This document shows, in pieces, positions 18,623-26,689 of a DNA stretch of 64,000 nt; the first letter of the stretch is position 1; each line of letters begins with the position of its first letter. The position numbers were made by a program, and so were the translations under genes. The notes under the pieces were generated by a model. That model did no database searches, had not been told where the DNA came from, and saw nothing but the letters and a program-made list of their open reading frames with translations. The stretch comes from Myxococcales bacterium (GTDB lineage Bacteria; Myxococcota_A; Polyangia; Polyangiales; Houyiibacteriaceae). Location: contig JAOTVB010000017.1 of NCBI GenBank assembly GCA_029863605.1, forward strand, positions 1-64,000, read 5' to 3'.

Positions 18623-20995
18623 GTGACAGCTTGGGGAGGCAGATGGCGGACCATTCAGCGTGCCGCGCTACCACTGGTGCTGCTCTTGTCGGCTACCGGG
18701 TTCGTGATCTTCTACAACCGCTTCTACCCCGTCGGCGAGTGGCTATTCTGGAGGTACGCATTCTACTGGGCGTCGTGTGCGTTGTGGAGTGTGGGCTGCC
18801 TGAGCACCGGGTACGTGCTCGTCCGAAAGCTACGCGGGCAGCCCTTTCCCTTTGCGGAGACCCTTTGTCTTAGTTTCGCTTCCGGGGTCGTCCTCTTCTA
18901 CCTGTTGATGAATGTCTTGGGGGCGCTCGGCGCGCTGCAGTGGCCGGCGTTCTTCGCGCTTCCGCTCTTGATGACGGGTGCCGGCGCAATGCCGCTCGCA
19001 CGTCTGGTTCGACGCTACGCGCGCCACGTCCGCAATCATTCGAGGTCGGGACAAGCGAGGACGCATTTACACACGCTCGTCGGGGCGTTCGGGCTGCTGG
19101 TCCTCGCCATGATTTACTTCAAGATCCTCACCCCAGAGAACGCGCAGTTCGACGCACGTTGGCAACACCTCGCGCTCGCCGAAGAGTACGCACACATGGG
19201 ATTCATTCCTCGCTTCGCCGAGGGTTGGACCATTGCCACCAACCCTCACCTGGCCGCAATTCTGTATACCTGGGCATTTCTAATACCAACCGGAGAGCTT
19301 TTCGATCAGGTCGCGCTTGCGGCGCATCTGGAGTTCACATGTTTTCTGTGGACGATCGCGACCATCCCGCCAGTGGTCCGACTGCTCGTACCCGGCTCGC
19401 GGGCTACCGTGTCGTGGGTCGCCCGGTTCCTGTTTCCCGGCGTGCTGCTCTACGATTCCAGCCTGGCCTGCGGCGCCGACCACATTGGAGCGCTCTTTGC
19501 GTTGCCGATCTTCATCACTCTGGTGCGTGCCCTGCCGACCCTGGCGCCCGGGCGCTGCGCACTGCTAGCGCTGATGATGGCAGGCGCCGCCATGACTAAA
19601 GTGACGGCGGGCCTCATTTTGGTTCCGGGTGCTGCGCTTACGGTTGCCGCAATCGTGCTGTGGCGAAGCGTTGGAGAACGCCATCTAGTTTGGAAGGGGG
19701 CAGCGGCGGCCACCGTGACCGCCCTCGTCGCCACGGCGTTTTTTTGGGCGCGCAACTGGATTTGGTACGGAGACCCAGTCTATCCGTCTTTGCACGAATA
19801 CCTCGCATTGCGTCCGTGGACCGAAGACGCCGCCAATCTTTTCGAGTTCGGCTACAAAGAACAGCAGTTCTGGCGACCCGAACGCAGTTGGGCGGGAGTT
19901 ATCGAATCATTGGAGGCGCTCTTCACCTTCTCGTTCGCTCCCCACGACTACGGTCGCTACCACGGCAGGGTTCCCGTGTTCGGTTCCCTCTTTACGCTGT
20001 TGACCTTGTGTCTACCATTTCTCAAGAATTCAAAGCGGATCTGGGGCCTCGTAGCCCTCACCCTGGTGGGGGTTTTCACCTGGTACTCCGTGCATCACCA
20101 GGACCGGTACCTCCAGACACTCGTTCCCTGGATGGCAGCGGTGACGGCGGCGATAATCATTCGCATCTGGCAGACGAACCGTCTGTCTAGGGTCGCAGTG
20201 AGCGTGCTGGTCGTCGCGCAGGTGCTCATCGGGGCCGACGTGTACTTCATCCAGAGTCACGCCATGATTCAGTCACCTGTCAAACGCGTAGCTGACCTGC
20301 TGGCCGCAGGATACAAGGGCCAATACGACGAGCGGATCAAGGTCTTCCCAGGATGGGTCGCGATAGGCGACGCTCTTCCTGAGGACGCTCACGTCTTGCT
20401 GCATGAGAACCACGTACACCTCGGTCTCTCCCGTCGAACCACCTCGGATTGGAGTACTTGGCAATACGGAATAAGCTACGGGCGCCTGAAGTCGCCACGT
20501 GACACCTGGGAACTACTCCACGACCAGGGTGTTACGCACATCGTGTGGGAAGATCGGAAATCGTGGGGGTGGGACTCGGTCGCCGGAGATCTCGTCTTCT
20601 TCGGCTTCGCATTTCGACACGCTGTCGATCGTAAGAAAGTCCGGGGGCACTGGGTGGCTCGAATGCCCGATGAACCTCCCCCAGACATCCCGTTCGGCAA
20701 GGTCGCGTTCTTCGGTTGCGACGATTCTTACGCGTCTGGCCTCTACCCACTTTCTGAGATGACCGTGCCCGCGTTTGGACCCGGCCGGCGTAACTTCCCA
20801 AAGCCGATCGTCCCTGCCGTGGATAGCAACGGCGATGGGTTGTTCGAGGATGCCGACTTCGTGGTCGTCGACCCCAAGTGCGCCCTCTCGATCGCTGCGC
20901 AACTCGGGCCCAAGGGCTTTCAGCACGTAGCCAACCGAGAACTGGCAAATACAGCGGGTCGACGAGCCCCGTGGAAGCTTTACGCTCGAAAATAG
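18623..20995 (+). CDS. Large polytopic membrane protein, probable GT-C type glycosyltransferase
   Basis: About 790 residues. The N-terminal ~540 residues hold some 12-13 hydrophobic segments; the C-terminal ~230 residues are soluble. The first loops include FYNRFYPVGEWLFWRYAFY and later NAQFDARWQHLALAEEYAHMGFIP, resembling the acidic loop after the first helices of lipid-linked-sugar-dependent GT-C enzymes. The C-terminal part (LPEDAHVLLHENHVHLGL, GVTHIVWEDRKSWGWDS) also resembles that class. I assign no specific function. An in-frame TTG at 18551 is possible, but GTG 18623 lies after the predicted transcript start and just before the first helix. Confidence 0.6.
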   Translation: MTAWGGRWRTIQRAALPLVLLLSATGFVIFYNRFYPVGEWLFWRYAFYWASCALWSVGCLSTGYVLVRKLRGQPFPFAETLCLSFASGVVLFYLLMNVLGALGALQWPAFFALPLLMTGAGAMPLARLVRRYARHVRNHSRSGQARTHLHTLVGAFGLLVLAMIYFKILTPENAQFDARWQHLALAEEYAHMGFIPRFAEGWTIATNPHLAAILYTWAFLIPTGELFDQVALAAHLEFTCFLWTIATIPPVVRLLVPGSRATVSWVARFLFPGVLLYDSSLACGADHIGALFALPIFITLVRALPTLAPGRCALLALMMAGAAMTKVTAGLILVPGAALTVAAIVLWRSVGERHLVWKGAAAATVTALVATAFFWARNWIWYGDPVYPSLHEYLALRPWTEDAANLFEFGYKEQQFWRPERSWAGVIESLEALFTFSFAPHDYGRYHGRVPVFGSLFTLLTLCLPFLKNSKRIWGLVALTLVGVFTWYSVHHQDRYLQTLVPWMAAVTAAIIIRIWQTNRLSRVAVSVLVVAQVLIGADVYFIQSHAMIQSPVKRVADLLAAGYKGQYDERIKVFPGWVAIGDALPEDAHVLLHENHVHLGLSRRTTSDWSTWQYGISYGRLKSPRDTWELLHDQGVTHIVWEDRKSWGWDSVAGDLVFFGFAFRHAVDRKKVRGHWVARMPDEPPPDIPFGKVAFFGCDDSYASGLYPLSEMTVPAFGPGRRNFPKPIVPAVDSNGDGLFEDADFVVVDPKCALSIAAQLGPKGFQHVANRELANTAGRRAPWKLYARK

Positions 20996-21002
20996 CAATC
21001 CC

Positions 21003-21560
21003 CGACCAGCCATCCTCGATGTGTGTATCGGAACCGTATGCACGGATATCTTCACCACTGATGTTGCGGGCGTTGCAACCCCCATGGTAGGTAGCCGTGC
21101 CACGTGACGCCGACCCCCGCAGACGAGACCGCGCCAAAGGCGCCCGCCTCCAAGGGTTCTCTGAGCATCGGTGAACCGCCACACGAGCTTCTCGGTATCG
21201 CGGGTGGGCAGCTGGTCGGCTGGGCTGCGGTCGGGAAACTTACCAACGCCCGGCTACTCCATGGGCGAGAGCCTGGCCCCGTACCTGGCCGGCGGACACC
21301 GTGAGTTCGAGCGTCCCATTGTCGTCGACACCAGTAAGCGGATCCGTCCGATGGTCTTCCCCAGCGGTATCAAAGTAATCGAGAACATCAATCGCCACAC
21401 CATCGAATTCTACGACCTGAACCGAGACCCCAGCGAAAAGCGGAACCTGATCGACGAGCTCGGCCCTGAGAGCCGCAGCCACGTCGCTGCGATGCGTTCG
21501 TTCTTCGGCGCGCACCGGCTCCGCCGATCAGGATACACCCCGCCCACCCGTGCTTTCTGA
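21003..21560 (+). pseudogene. Decayed sulfatase-like gene fragments
   Basis: The 581 bp between the membrane protein and the next gene hold no intact gene. The right part (about 21237-21560) translates to a sulfatase C-terminus: GYSMGESLAPYLAGG, FERPIVVDTSKRIRPMV and the diagnostic IEFYDLNRDPSEKRNLIDE, ending in TGA. It has no catalytic domain upstream. A short left piece (21003-21107) reads ILDVCIGTVCTDIFTTDV in another frame, faintly like a sulfatase N-terminus with its metal Asp changed, but it can also be read as regulatory DNA (see the 49-bp element). The right fragment is the firm part of the call. Confidence 0.5.
21053..21101 (+). repeat. 49-bp repeated element, copy A
   Basis: Matches copy B (35277-35325, minus strand) at 42 of 49 positions with no gaps. 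It contains TTGCGG (21064-21069), 18 bp and TAGGTA (21088-21093), a plausible promoter. Differences cluster outside these boxes. In both copies it lies upstream of sulfatase-related sequence. Confidence 0.6.
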
Positions 21561-21576
21561 CCCGTGGTCGACGCAG

Positions 21577-23058
21577 CTAGTCGATATAGCCCAGGGCGCG
21601 CAGCTGTTCGATCATTGTGGCCTCATCCGGTTGGGGCCCTTGCGGAGTCTTTTTGCGTGGGTCCACATGTGCATCGATCAGAATCTTTCGGTAGCGATCG
21701 AGGTGTTCGACGAGCTCCCGCTGCCTCGCATCCTCGGCGTCGAAGATGTTGCGCGTCTCCTTCGGGTCTGCCGCGAGGTCATACGCCTCATAGACGAACT
21801 TGCCAGAACCATCATGCCGGTACTTGACGATCAAGTCGTCCGCGCGAGCCGACACCCACACGGAGGCAGGATCGTAGCTCGGGTGAAACTTGAGCAAGCG
21901 TGGCTGCGTCATCCACCAGCGTCGTTTTATAGGCGGCCACAGGCCCGTGTGGCTGAATACTATCTTCTGAGGTGGACCCGTACATCCGGTGGAGCTCATC
22001 GTTAGGTCGCTACCAAACGTCGCCTGCCCCTCCTTGATCGGCACCCCGGCCAGAGCCGCCAACGTGGGGAAGACATCCGCGCTGCTCGAGGCCCCCGTGT
22101 GGCGTCGGGGCACGATTCCGGGTCCTCTCCCGATGAACGGCACGTTCATGACATCCGGATCAAAATCGAAACTATGTGACCATTTGAAGAGCGAATTCTC
22201 CCGGTAGAGAGTCTCGCCGTGATCGGCCGTGAACGCGATCAAGCTCTCCTCCGCCAGGCCTTGCTGATCGAGCGCCTGAACGATGCCGCCGAACACTTCG
22301 TCGGTGTAGGAGACACGGCTCTTGTAGATCAGCTCCACCGCGCCTACGAGCTCTTCTAGACGCTCACCCTTCAGATCATACTTTTCGACGGCGGACGGGA
22401 AGTTGTAGGTCAGTCGACGCGGGTCATCGTAGACGAGAGCCGCGTTTTCGGGATCGATGCCCTGGCATTGCCCCGGATATTCCTGACAAAACCCGTCGAG
22501 CGAGCCCCGCGAATAGAGTGAGTGGGTCAGACTGTAGAACGATATGATGAAGACTTTGTACGTCGGATCGTCTTTGAGTCGCTTAAGGATCGCCTGGAAC
22601 GTGGGATCGCTCTCCACGAGTGCGCGGCGAGCGAACGCTTGGTTTTCAGGGATCCCCTGATCGTAGTTTAGTGCGATACTGCCCATGCCCTGGCGCTCCC
22701 AGAAGTAGGTGTCGTATCCCGCTTCCGCAAACGCCTCGGGAAGCGTCTGGATCGCGTCGGTGAGGCGCGTCGGATGGGAGTACACCAGATGGCGCATGGC
22801 GTGTTCACCGGACAGGATCGATGCGAAAGCCACACCACTTTGGCCGGTTTCGGTGACGTGCCGCTCGAAAACCACCCCCTGTTCGGCGAAGCGCTTCAGG
22901 TTGGGGGTGTATTCGACGCTGCTGTCGTAGGGCTGCAACATGTCTTTGCCCAAAGTGCAATAGACGTTGAGCATGACCATGCGGGGAGGCGGCGGCGGCT
23001 TGGAGCACGCGACCTGGAGCGATAGCGCCAAGACGCACAGGGCAAGTTTCGGAACCAC
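21577..23058 (-). CDS. Sulfatase-fold lipoprotein with non-canonical active site
   Basis: Alkaline-phosphatase-superfamily protein of 493 residues, predicted lipoprotein: KLALCVLALSLQVAC is a signal with lipobox LQVAC (Cys18). The fold is clear: TPNLKRFAEQGVVFERH, SILSGEH, ALIYKS-type helices, IAFTADHGETLYREN with the metal-binding Asp-His, and DVFPTLAALAGVP. The catalytic site is altered. Ser74 stands where active sulfatases have the formylglycine Cys, the following Pro-Ser-Arg are absent, and the first metal Asp is Cys34. Hydrolase activity is thus doubtful. GTG 23058 is supported by a TTGCGA-17-TATAGG promoter ending 6 nt upstream; a longer upstream frame is antisense to the next gene. Confidence 0.8.
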   Translation of the reverse strand: MVPKLALCVLALSLQVACSKPPPPPRMVMLNVYCTLGKDMLQPYDSSVEYTPNLKRFAEQGVVFERHVTETGQSGVAFASILSGEHAMRHLVYSHPTRLTDAIQTLPEAFAEAGYDTYFWERQGMGSIALNYDQGIPENQAFARRALVESDPTFQAILKRLKDDPTYKVFIISFYSLTHSLYSRGSLDGFCQEYPGQCQGIDPENAALVYDDPRRLTYNFPSAVEKYDLKGERLEELVGAVELIYKSRVSYTDEVFGGIVQALDQQGLAEESLIAFTADHGETLYRENSLFKWSHSFDFDPDVMNVPFIGRGPGIVPRRHTGASSSADVFPTLAALAGVPIKEGQATFGSDLTMSSTGCTGPPQKIVFSHTGLWPPIKRRWWMTQPRLLKFHPSYDPASVWVSARADDLIVKYRHDGSGKFVYEAYDLAADPKETRNIFDAEDARQRELVEHLDRYRKILIDAHVDPRKKTPQGPQPDEATMIEQLRALGYID

Positions 23059-23064
23059 GGCCGT

Positions 23065-23093
23065 CCTATATGGCGAGTCGCCACGCGTCGCAA
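23065..23093 (-). promoter_or_regulatory. Sulfatase lipoprotein promoter, leaderless
   Basis: Minus strand TTGCGA (23093-23088), 17 bp, TATAGG (23070-23065), then 6 nt to GTG. A palindrome GGCGAGTCGCC (23072-23082) lies in the spacer and could be a repressor site. Confidence 0.6.
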
Positions 23094-23163
23094 TGCACCC
23101 GATGGCCAATCCCGCCGCGCCGGTTGCACCGCGAAGCCCAATTTGCCAAAGTGGTCGCCTTAT

Positions 23164-24000
23164 ATGGAGATGACTAGCGATGGGTATGACTTCGGGTCGA
23201 ACTGGCGCTCCTTCATCGATCATCATCTGACCGATGAACGCCGACAGGAAGCGCTCCGATCTTTGCCTACGTTTTTGCGGCAGAGTTCGCTGGAAGGCGC
23301 GACGTTTGTCGACGTTGGTTGTGGAAGCGGGCTGTTTTCCTGGGTGGCCTATAAGCTGGGTGCAAAGCGAATCGTGAGTTTCGACGTCAACCCAAATTCG
23401 GTGGCCTGCTGTAAACAGCTTCGCATCGATGAGGGTGAGCCGGCGAACTGGGAGGTGCTCGAGGCTTCGGTTCTCGATGAGGAGGCGGTGCGGGCCCTCG
23501 GCGAGTTCGATGTCGTGTATTCGTGGGGTGTTCTGCACCATACAGGCGAGATGTGGCGGGCCATTGAGAACGCAGCGAGTCTCGTCAAACCGGGTGGCTT
23601 GATGTGGATCGCGATCTACAACCGTGCTGACGGGATCGGGCTCTACTCGGATGGACGCGTTGGATCCTCGCGTTTTTGGGAACGAGAAAAGGTCTTCTAC
23701 AATCGACTCCCAAAGATCGGGCAACTCGCGATCGACTACGCGGCAGCGACCGGGATGGCGACAGCCTATCTCTTGGCTGGACGCAACCCGGTCCGCGAAA
23801 TTCGCAAGCACCAGCAGAATCGTGGTATGTCGTGGTTGGTCGACATCCGTGATTGGCTTGGGGGCTGGCCGTACGAGTACGCATCTGTCGACGAGATCTT
23901 CAGCTTCGTACGAGAGCGTCTCGGCTACACGCTAGAGAATTTGATCTCCACCAATAGCCTTCGAAACAACGAATTCCTGTTTCGAAGGCCGGCCGACTGA
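23164..24000 (+). CDS. SAM-dependent class I methyltransferase
   Basis: A 278-residue methyltransferase. SAM-binding motif I is FVDVGCGSGLFSW (near residue 50), then IVSFDVNPNSVACC with the acidic ribose-binding residue, and VVYSWGVLHHTG, common to small-molecule and lipid methyltransferases. The C-terminus (RGMSWLVDIRDWLGGWPYEY) resembles methyltransferases of polysaccharide and O-antigen clusters, so a sugar or lipid acceptor is likely. It is divergent from the sulfatase lipoprotein (105-bp gap) and lies 1 bp before asnB. ATG 23164 or 23170 may be the start. Confidence 0.82.
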   Translation: MEMTSDGYDFGSNWRSFIDHHLTDERRQEALRSLPTFLRQSSLEGATFVDVGCGSGLFSWVAYKLGAKRIVSFDVNPNSVACCKQLRIDEGEPANWEVLEASVLDEEAVRALGEFDVVYSWGVLHHTGEMWRAIENAASLVKPGGLMWIAIYNRADGIGLYSDGRVGSSRFWEREKVFYNRLPKIGQLAIDYAAATGMATAYLLAGRNPVREIRKHQQNRGMSWLVDIRDWLGGWPYEYASVDEIFSFVRERLGYTLENLISTNSLRNNEFLFRRPAD

Positions 24001-24001
24001 G

Positions 24002-25915
24002 ATGTGCGGGATCACAGGCATCGTTTATCCCGACGCCGGGATTCCCAACGCACAACCGGTTCCGTCTGAGGTAATCAAGTCGATGACCGCGGCGCTGACG
24101 CACCGTGGGCCAGACGCAGACGGCTATCATCAGGAAAACGGCGTCGCCCTAGGTCACCGTCGACTGAAGGTCATCGACCTTGCAGGCGGAGCACAGCCGA
24201 TGTCGAATCCCGAGGGCACGGTATGGGTCACGTACAACGGTGAGATTTACAATCACCGAGACCTGCGTATGGAGCTCGAGTCGTGTGGGCACACCTTCCG
24301 CTCGGTCTGCGATACCGAAGTCCTGGTCCACGGCTACGCCGAGTGGGGAATAGCAAAATTGCTGGATCGCATCGACGGCATGTTCGCGTTTGGCATTTGG
24401 GACAGTGCTGCGCGACGTTTGCTGCTCGCACGAGATCGGATGGGCCAGAAGCCGATTTTCTATTCCGTGCTGCGCGATCGCGGTTTGGTGTTCGCGTCGG
24501 AGGTGAAGGCTCTGCTAGTCCATCCAGATATCGAGCCAGACATCGATGAGGAGGGACTGGCTGCGTACGTGACGTTTGAGTACCTACCGGGCGAACTGTC
24601 GATGGTGAAAGGCATTCGCAAACTGCTTCCTGGGTCGTGGTTGAGCTTCGAATGCGGCAATGTGGTCCAGTCTTCCTATTGGCAGATTCCAATCAGCGAC
24701 GCCCCGGCTCCAGAGAACGCCACAGAGCGGTTTACCGAGCTGTTCGATCAGGCCGTCGGACGCCGACTCATGGCGGACGTACCGCTGGGGGTGTTCCTGT
24801 CAGGCGGCATCGATTCAAGCTCCGTTGCGGCTTCGGTTGTGCGGCAGCGCACCGCCGAGAATGTGAAAACGTTCTCGATCGGGTTCCAAGATAAGAGCTA
24901 CGATGAGTCTTCGATGGCGCGCCTCGTTGCGCAGCACCTCGGCACCGAGCATCACCAACGCATATTCACCGCTGAAGCCATGAGAGACGTGCTCCCGGAA
25001 GTCGTAGCGGGCCTCGACGAACCCTTCGGGGACGCGAGCCTCCTTCCGACGTACCTGCTCAGCGGCTTCGCGAGGGAACACGTAACGGTGGCCCTTGGCG
25101 GAGATGGCGGCGACGAGCTTCTCCTCGGGTATCCAACGTTCTTTGCGGACTCATTCGCCAAGGCGTTTGCGCAACTTCCCCGGCCACTACGCCGCGGCGT
25201 TCGCCGACTGGGTCAAGCACTCCCGATCAGCACCAAGAATTTCAGCGTGGACTTCAAAGTGAATGCCTTTTTGCGCGCTGCCGATGCACCGCCGGCATGG
25301 CGTCACCCGCTCTGGTTGGGAAGCACGATTCCGGGAGCTCCAGATGATCCCCTACACCCGGACCTCCGCGAGAAGTTCCCTGCTGAATCTGTGTTGTCAT
25401 TCGCGGCCGCCGAGTACGATGCGCCCGACACACAGTCTCATCTGCAGCGTTTGTCGTATCAGTACTGCCGGACGTACCTGGCTGAAGACATCTTGCACAA
25501 AGTAGATCGCGCAAGCATGGCGGTGTCGCTAGAAGCTCGGTCTCCATTCTTGGACCGTTCGCTGGTCGAGTTCGTCGCGGCTCTTCCTGCCTCACAAAAG
25601 CTACGCTTTCCCGCGCGGGGTAAGGCGATCCTCAAGGATGCCATGCGCAACCGCCTGCCAAACGAGGTGATCAATAGGTCAAAAAAGGGGTTCGGCATCC
25701 CCGTGGCGGCTTGGCTCAAAGGTCCGCTGGAAGAGATGGTGAACGATCTGCTGTCGGAGTCGCGGGTGAAGGCCGCTGGGTACTTCGACGGGACCCGCGT
25801 GCAACGACTGATCGAGGAGCACCGCTCAGAAAAGCGAAACCACCGCAAAGTTCTCTGGACGATGCTGAACTTCGAGTTATGGCGCGACGCAAGGGGCGTC
25901 TCCGCCCGCTCATAG
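24002..25915 (+). CDS. asnB: Asparagine synthetase (glutamine-hydrolysing)
   Basis: Two-domain enzyme of 637 residues. The N-terminal Ntn glutaminase has nucleophile Cys2 (MCGITGIV), HRGPDADG, and GHRRLKVIDL. The C-terminal synthetase has the PP-loop FLSGGIDSSSVAA and GGDGGDELLLGYPTFFAD, with LDRSLVEF and SKKGFGIPVAAWL near the end. It makes asparagine or, as often in surface-glycan clusters, amidates another substrate such as a sugar carboxylate. The second role is inference from the position between two methyltransferases. It probably shares a transcript with the upstream methyltransferase. Confidence 0.93.
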   Translation: MCGITGIVYPDAGIPNAQPVPSEVIKSMTAALTHRGPDADGYHQENGVALGHRRLKVIDLAGGAQPMSNPEGTVWVTYNGEIYNHRDLRMELESCGHTFRSVCDTEVLVHGYAEWGIAKLLDRIDGMFAFGIWDSAARRLLLARDRMGQKPIFYSVLRDRGLVFASEVKALLVHPDIEPDIDEEGLAAYVTFEYLPGELSMVKGIRKLLPGSWLSFECGNVVQSSYWQIPISDAPAPENATERFTELFDQAVGRRLMADVPLGVFLSGGIDSSSVAASVVRQRTAENVKTFSIGFQDKSYDESSMARLVAQHLGTEHHQRIFTAEAMRDVLPEVVAGLDEPFGDASLLPTYLLSGFAREHVTVALGGDGGDELLLGYPTFFADSFAKAFAQLPRPLRRGVRRLGQALPISTKNFSVDFKVNAFLRAADAPPAWRHPLWLGSTIPGAPDDPLHPDLREKFPAESVLSFAAAEYDAPDTQSHLQRLSYQYCRTYLAEDILHKVDRASMAVSLEARSPFLDRSLVEFVAALPASQKLRFPARGKAILKDAMRNRLPNEVINRSKKGFGIPVAAWLKGPLEEMVNDLLSESRVKAAGYFDGTRVQRLIEEHRSEKRNHRKVLWTMLNFELWRDARGVSARS

Positions 25916-25919
25916 GGAA

Positions 25920-25948
25920 TTCGCGCCGGCACCGAACGCTGTTAGACT
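25920..25948 (+). promoter_or_regulatory. Putative methyltransferase promoter
   Basis: TTCGCG (25920-25925), 17 bp, TAGACT (25943-25948), 9 nt before the ATG at 25958. Confidence 0.4.
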
Positions 25949-25957
25949 TGGCCATCC

Positions 25958-26686
25958 ATGTACGAATACGACTCCGAATTCCTAAGCTACGGACGCTCAG
26001 TCGCGACGAAGTCGGCAAGAGCAATAGTGCCGATTCTCCAGGAGGCGCTGCGTCCGAGGTCGGTGCTCGATCTGGGCTGCGGGCGGGGAGCCTGGCTTGA
26101 GGTCTGGAAGGCCCATGGCGTCTCGCAGATCCTCGGAGTGGACGGAGACTACGTCGACCTTGCAGACCTTGCCATCCACCAATCCGAATTCTGTGCTCGG
26201 GACTTGGGTGGCACCGTCGACTTGCATCGGCGTTTCGATCTCGTCGAGAGTGTTGAGGTTGCCGAACACCTTCCGGAGTCGCGCGCCCGCGCCTTCGTGG
26301 TGGACTTGTGTCGGCACGGCGACATCGTGCTTTTTGGCGCCGCACCACCTGGACAGGGCGGAGAACACCACATCAATGAGCAACCCTACGCTTATTGGCG
26401 TGCCTTCTTCGAAGAGCTCGGCTACGAGGCCTTCGACTTCATCCGACCCCAGGTCGCGTCCCGGCATGACGTTGCACCCTGGTACCGGTACAACACCCTT
26501 CTCTATGTGAAGCGGGAGGCGATCGAATCCCTGCCAGAGTCAGTAAGGCAAACCCGTCTGTCGAAGGATACGCCAATTCGAGACGTGTCGCCCTTGCCGT
26601 ACAAAGTGCGCAAAAGCATCGTGCGTCGACTGCCCACGTGGGCGACGCAAGCGCTGGCAAACGTTGCTAAGAGAATTCCTCGCTAG
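25958..26686 (+). CDS. SAM-dependent methyltransferase, surface-glycan type
   Basis: A 242-residue methyltransferase. Motif I is VLDLGCGRGAWLEVW, followed by ILGVDGDYVD and DLVESVEVAEHLPE, then VLFGAAPPGQGGEHHINEQPY. The last pattern, a Gly-rich loop followed by HxNEQ, is typical of methyltransferases in capsule and O-antigen loci (FkbM-like neighbours). The likely acceptor is a sugar or polyprenyl-linked glycan, by context only. The basic C-terminus (VRKSIVRRLP) might contact membrane. Four bases separate it from the next gene. Confidence 0.8.
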   Translation: MYEYDSEFLSYGRSVATKSARAIVPILQEALRPRSVLDLGCGRGAWLEVWKAHGVSQILGVDGDYVDLADLAIHQSEFCARDLGGTVDLHRRFDLVESVEVAEHLPESRARAFVVDLCRHGDIVLFGAAPPGQGGEHHINEQPYAYWRAFFEELGYEAFDFIRPQVASRHDVAPWYRYNTLLYVKREAIESLPESVRQTRLSKDTPIRDVSPLPYKVRKSIVRRLPTWATQALANVAKRIPR

Positions 26687-26689
26687 CGT

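Noticed and set aside
21053-21101. Element A as a protein motif (GTATYHGGCNARNISG on the minus strand)
   Set aside because: Two of the seven differences from copy B are silent in this frame, but no open gene of coherent character surrounds either copy on that strand, so a coding reading was not adopted.
23059-23811. 250-codon N-terminal extension of the sulfatase lipoprotein
   Set aside because: It is antisense to the methyltransferase, has no family similarity, and would bury the lipoprotein signal inside the protein.
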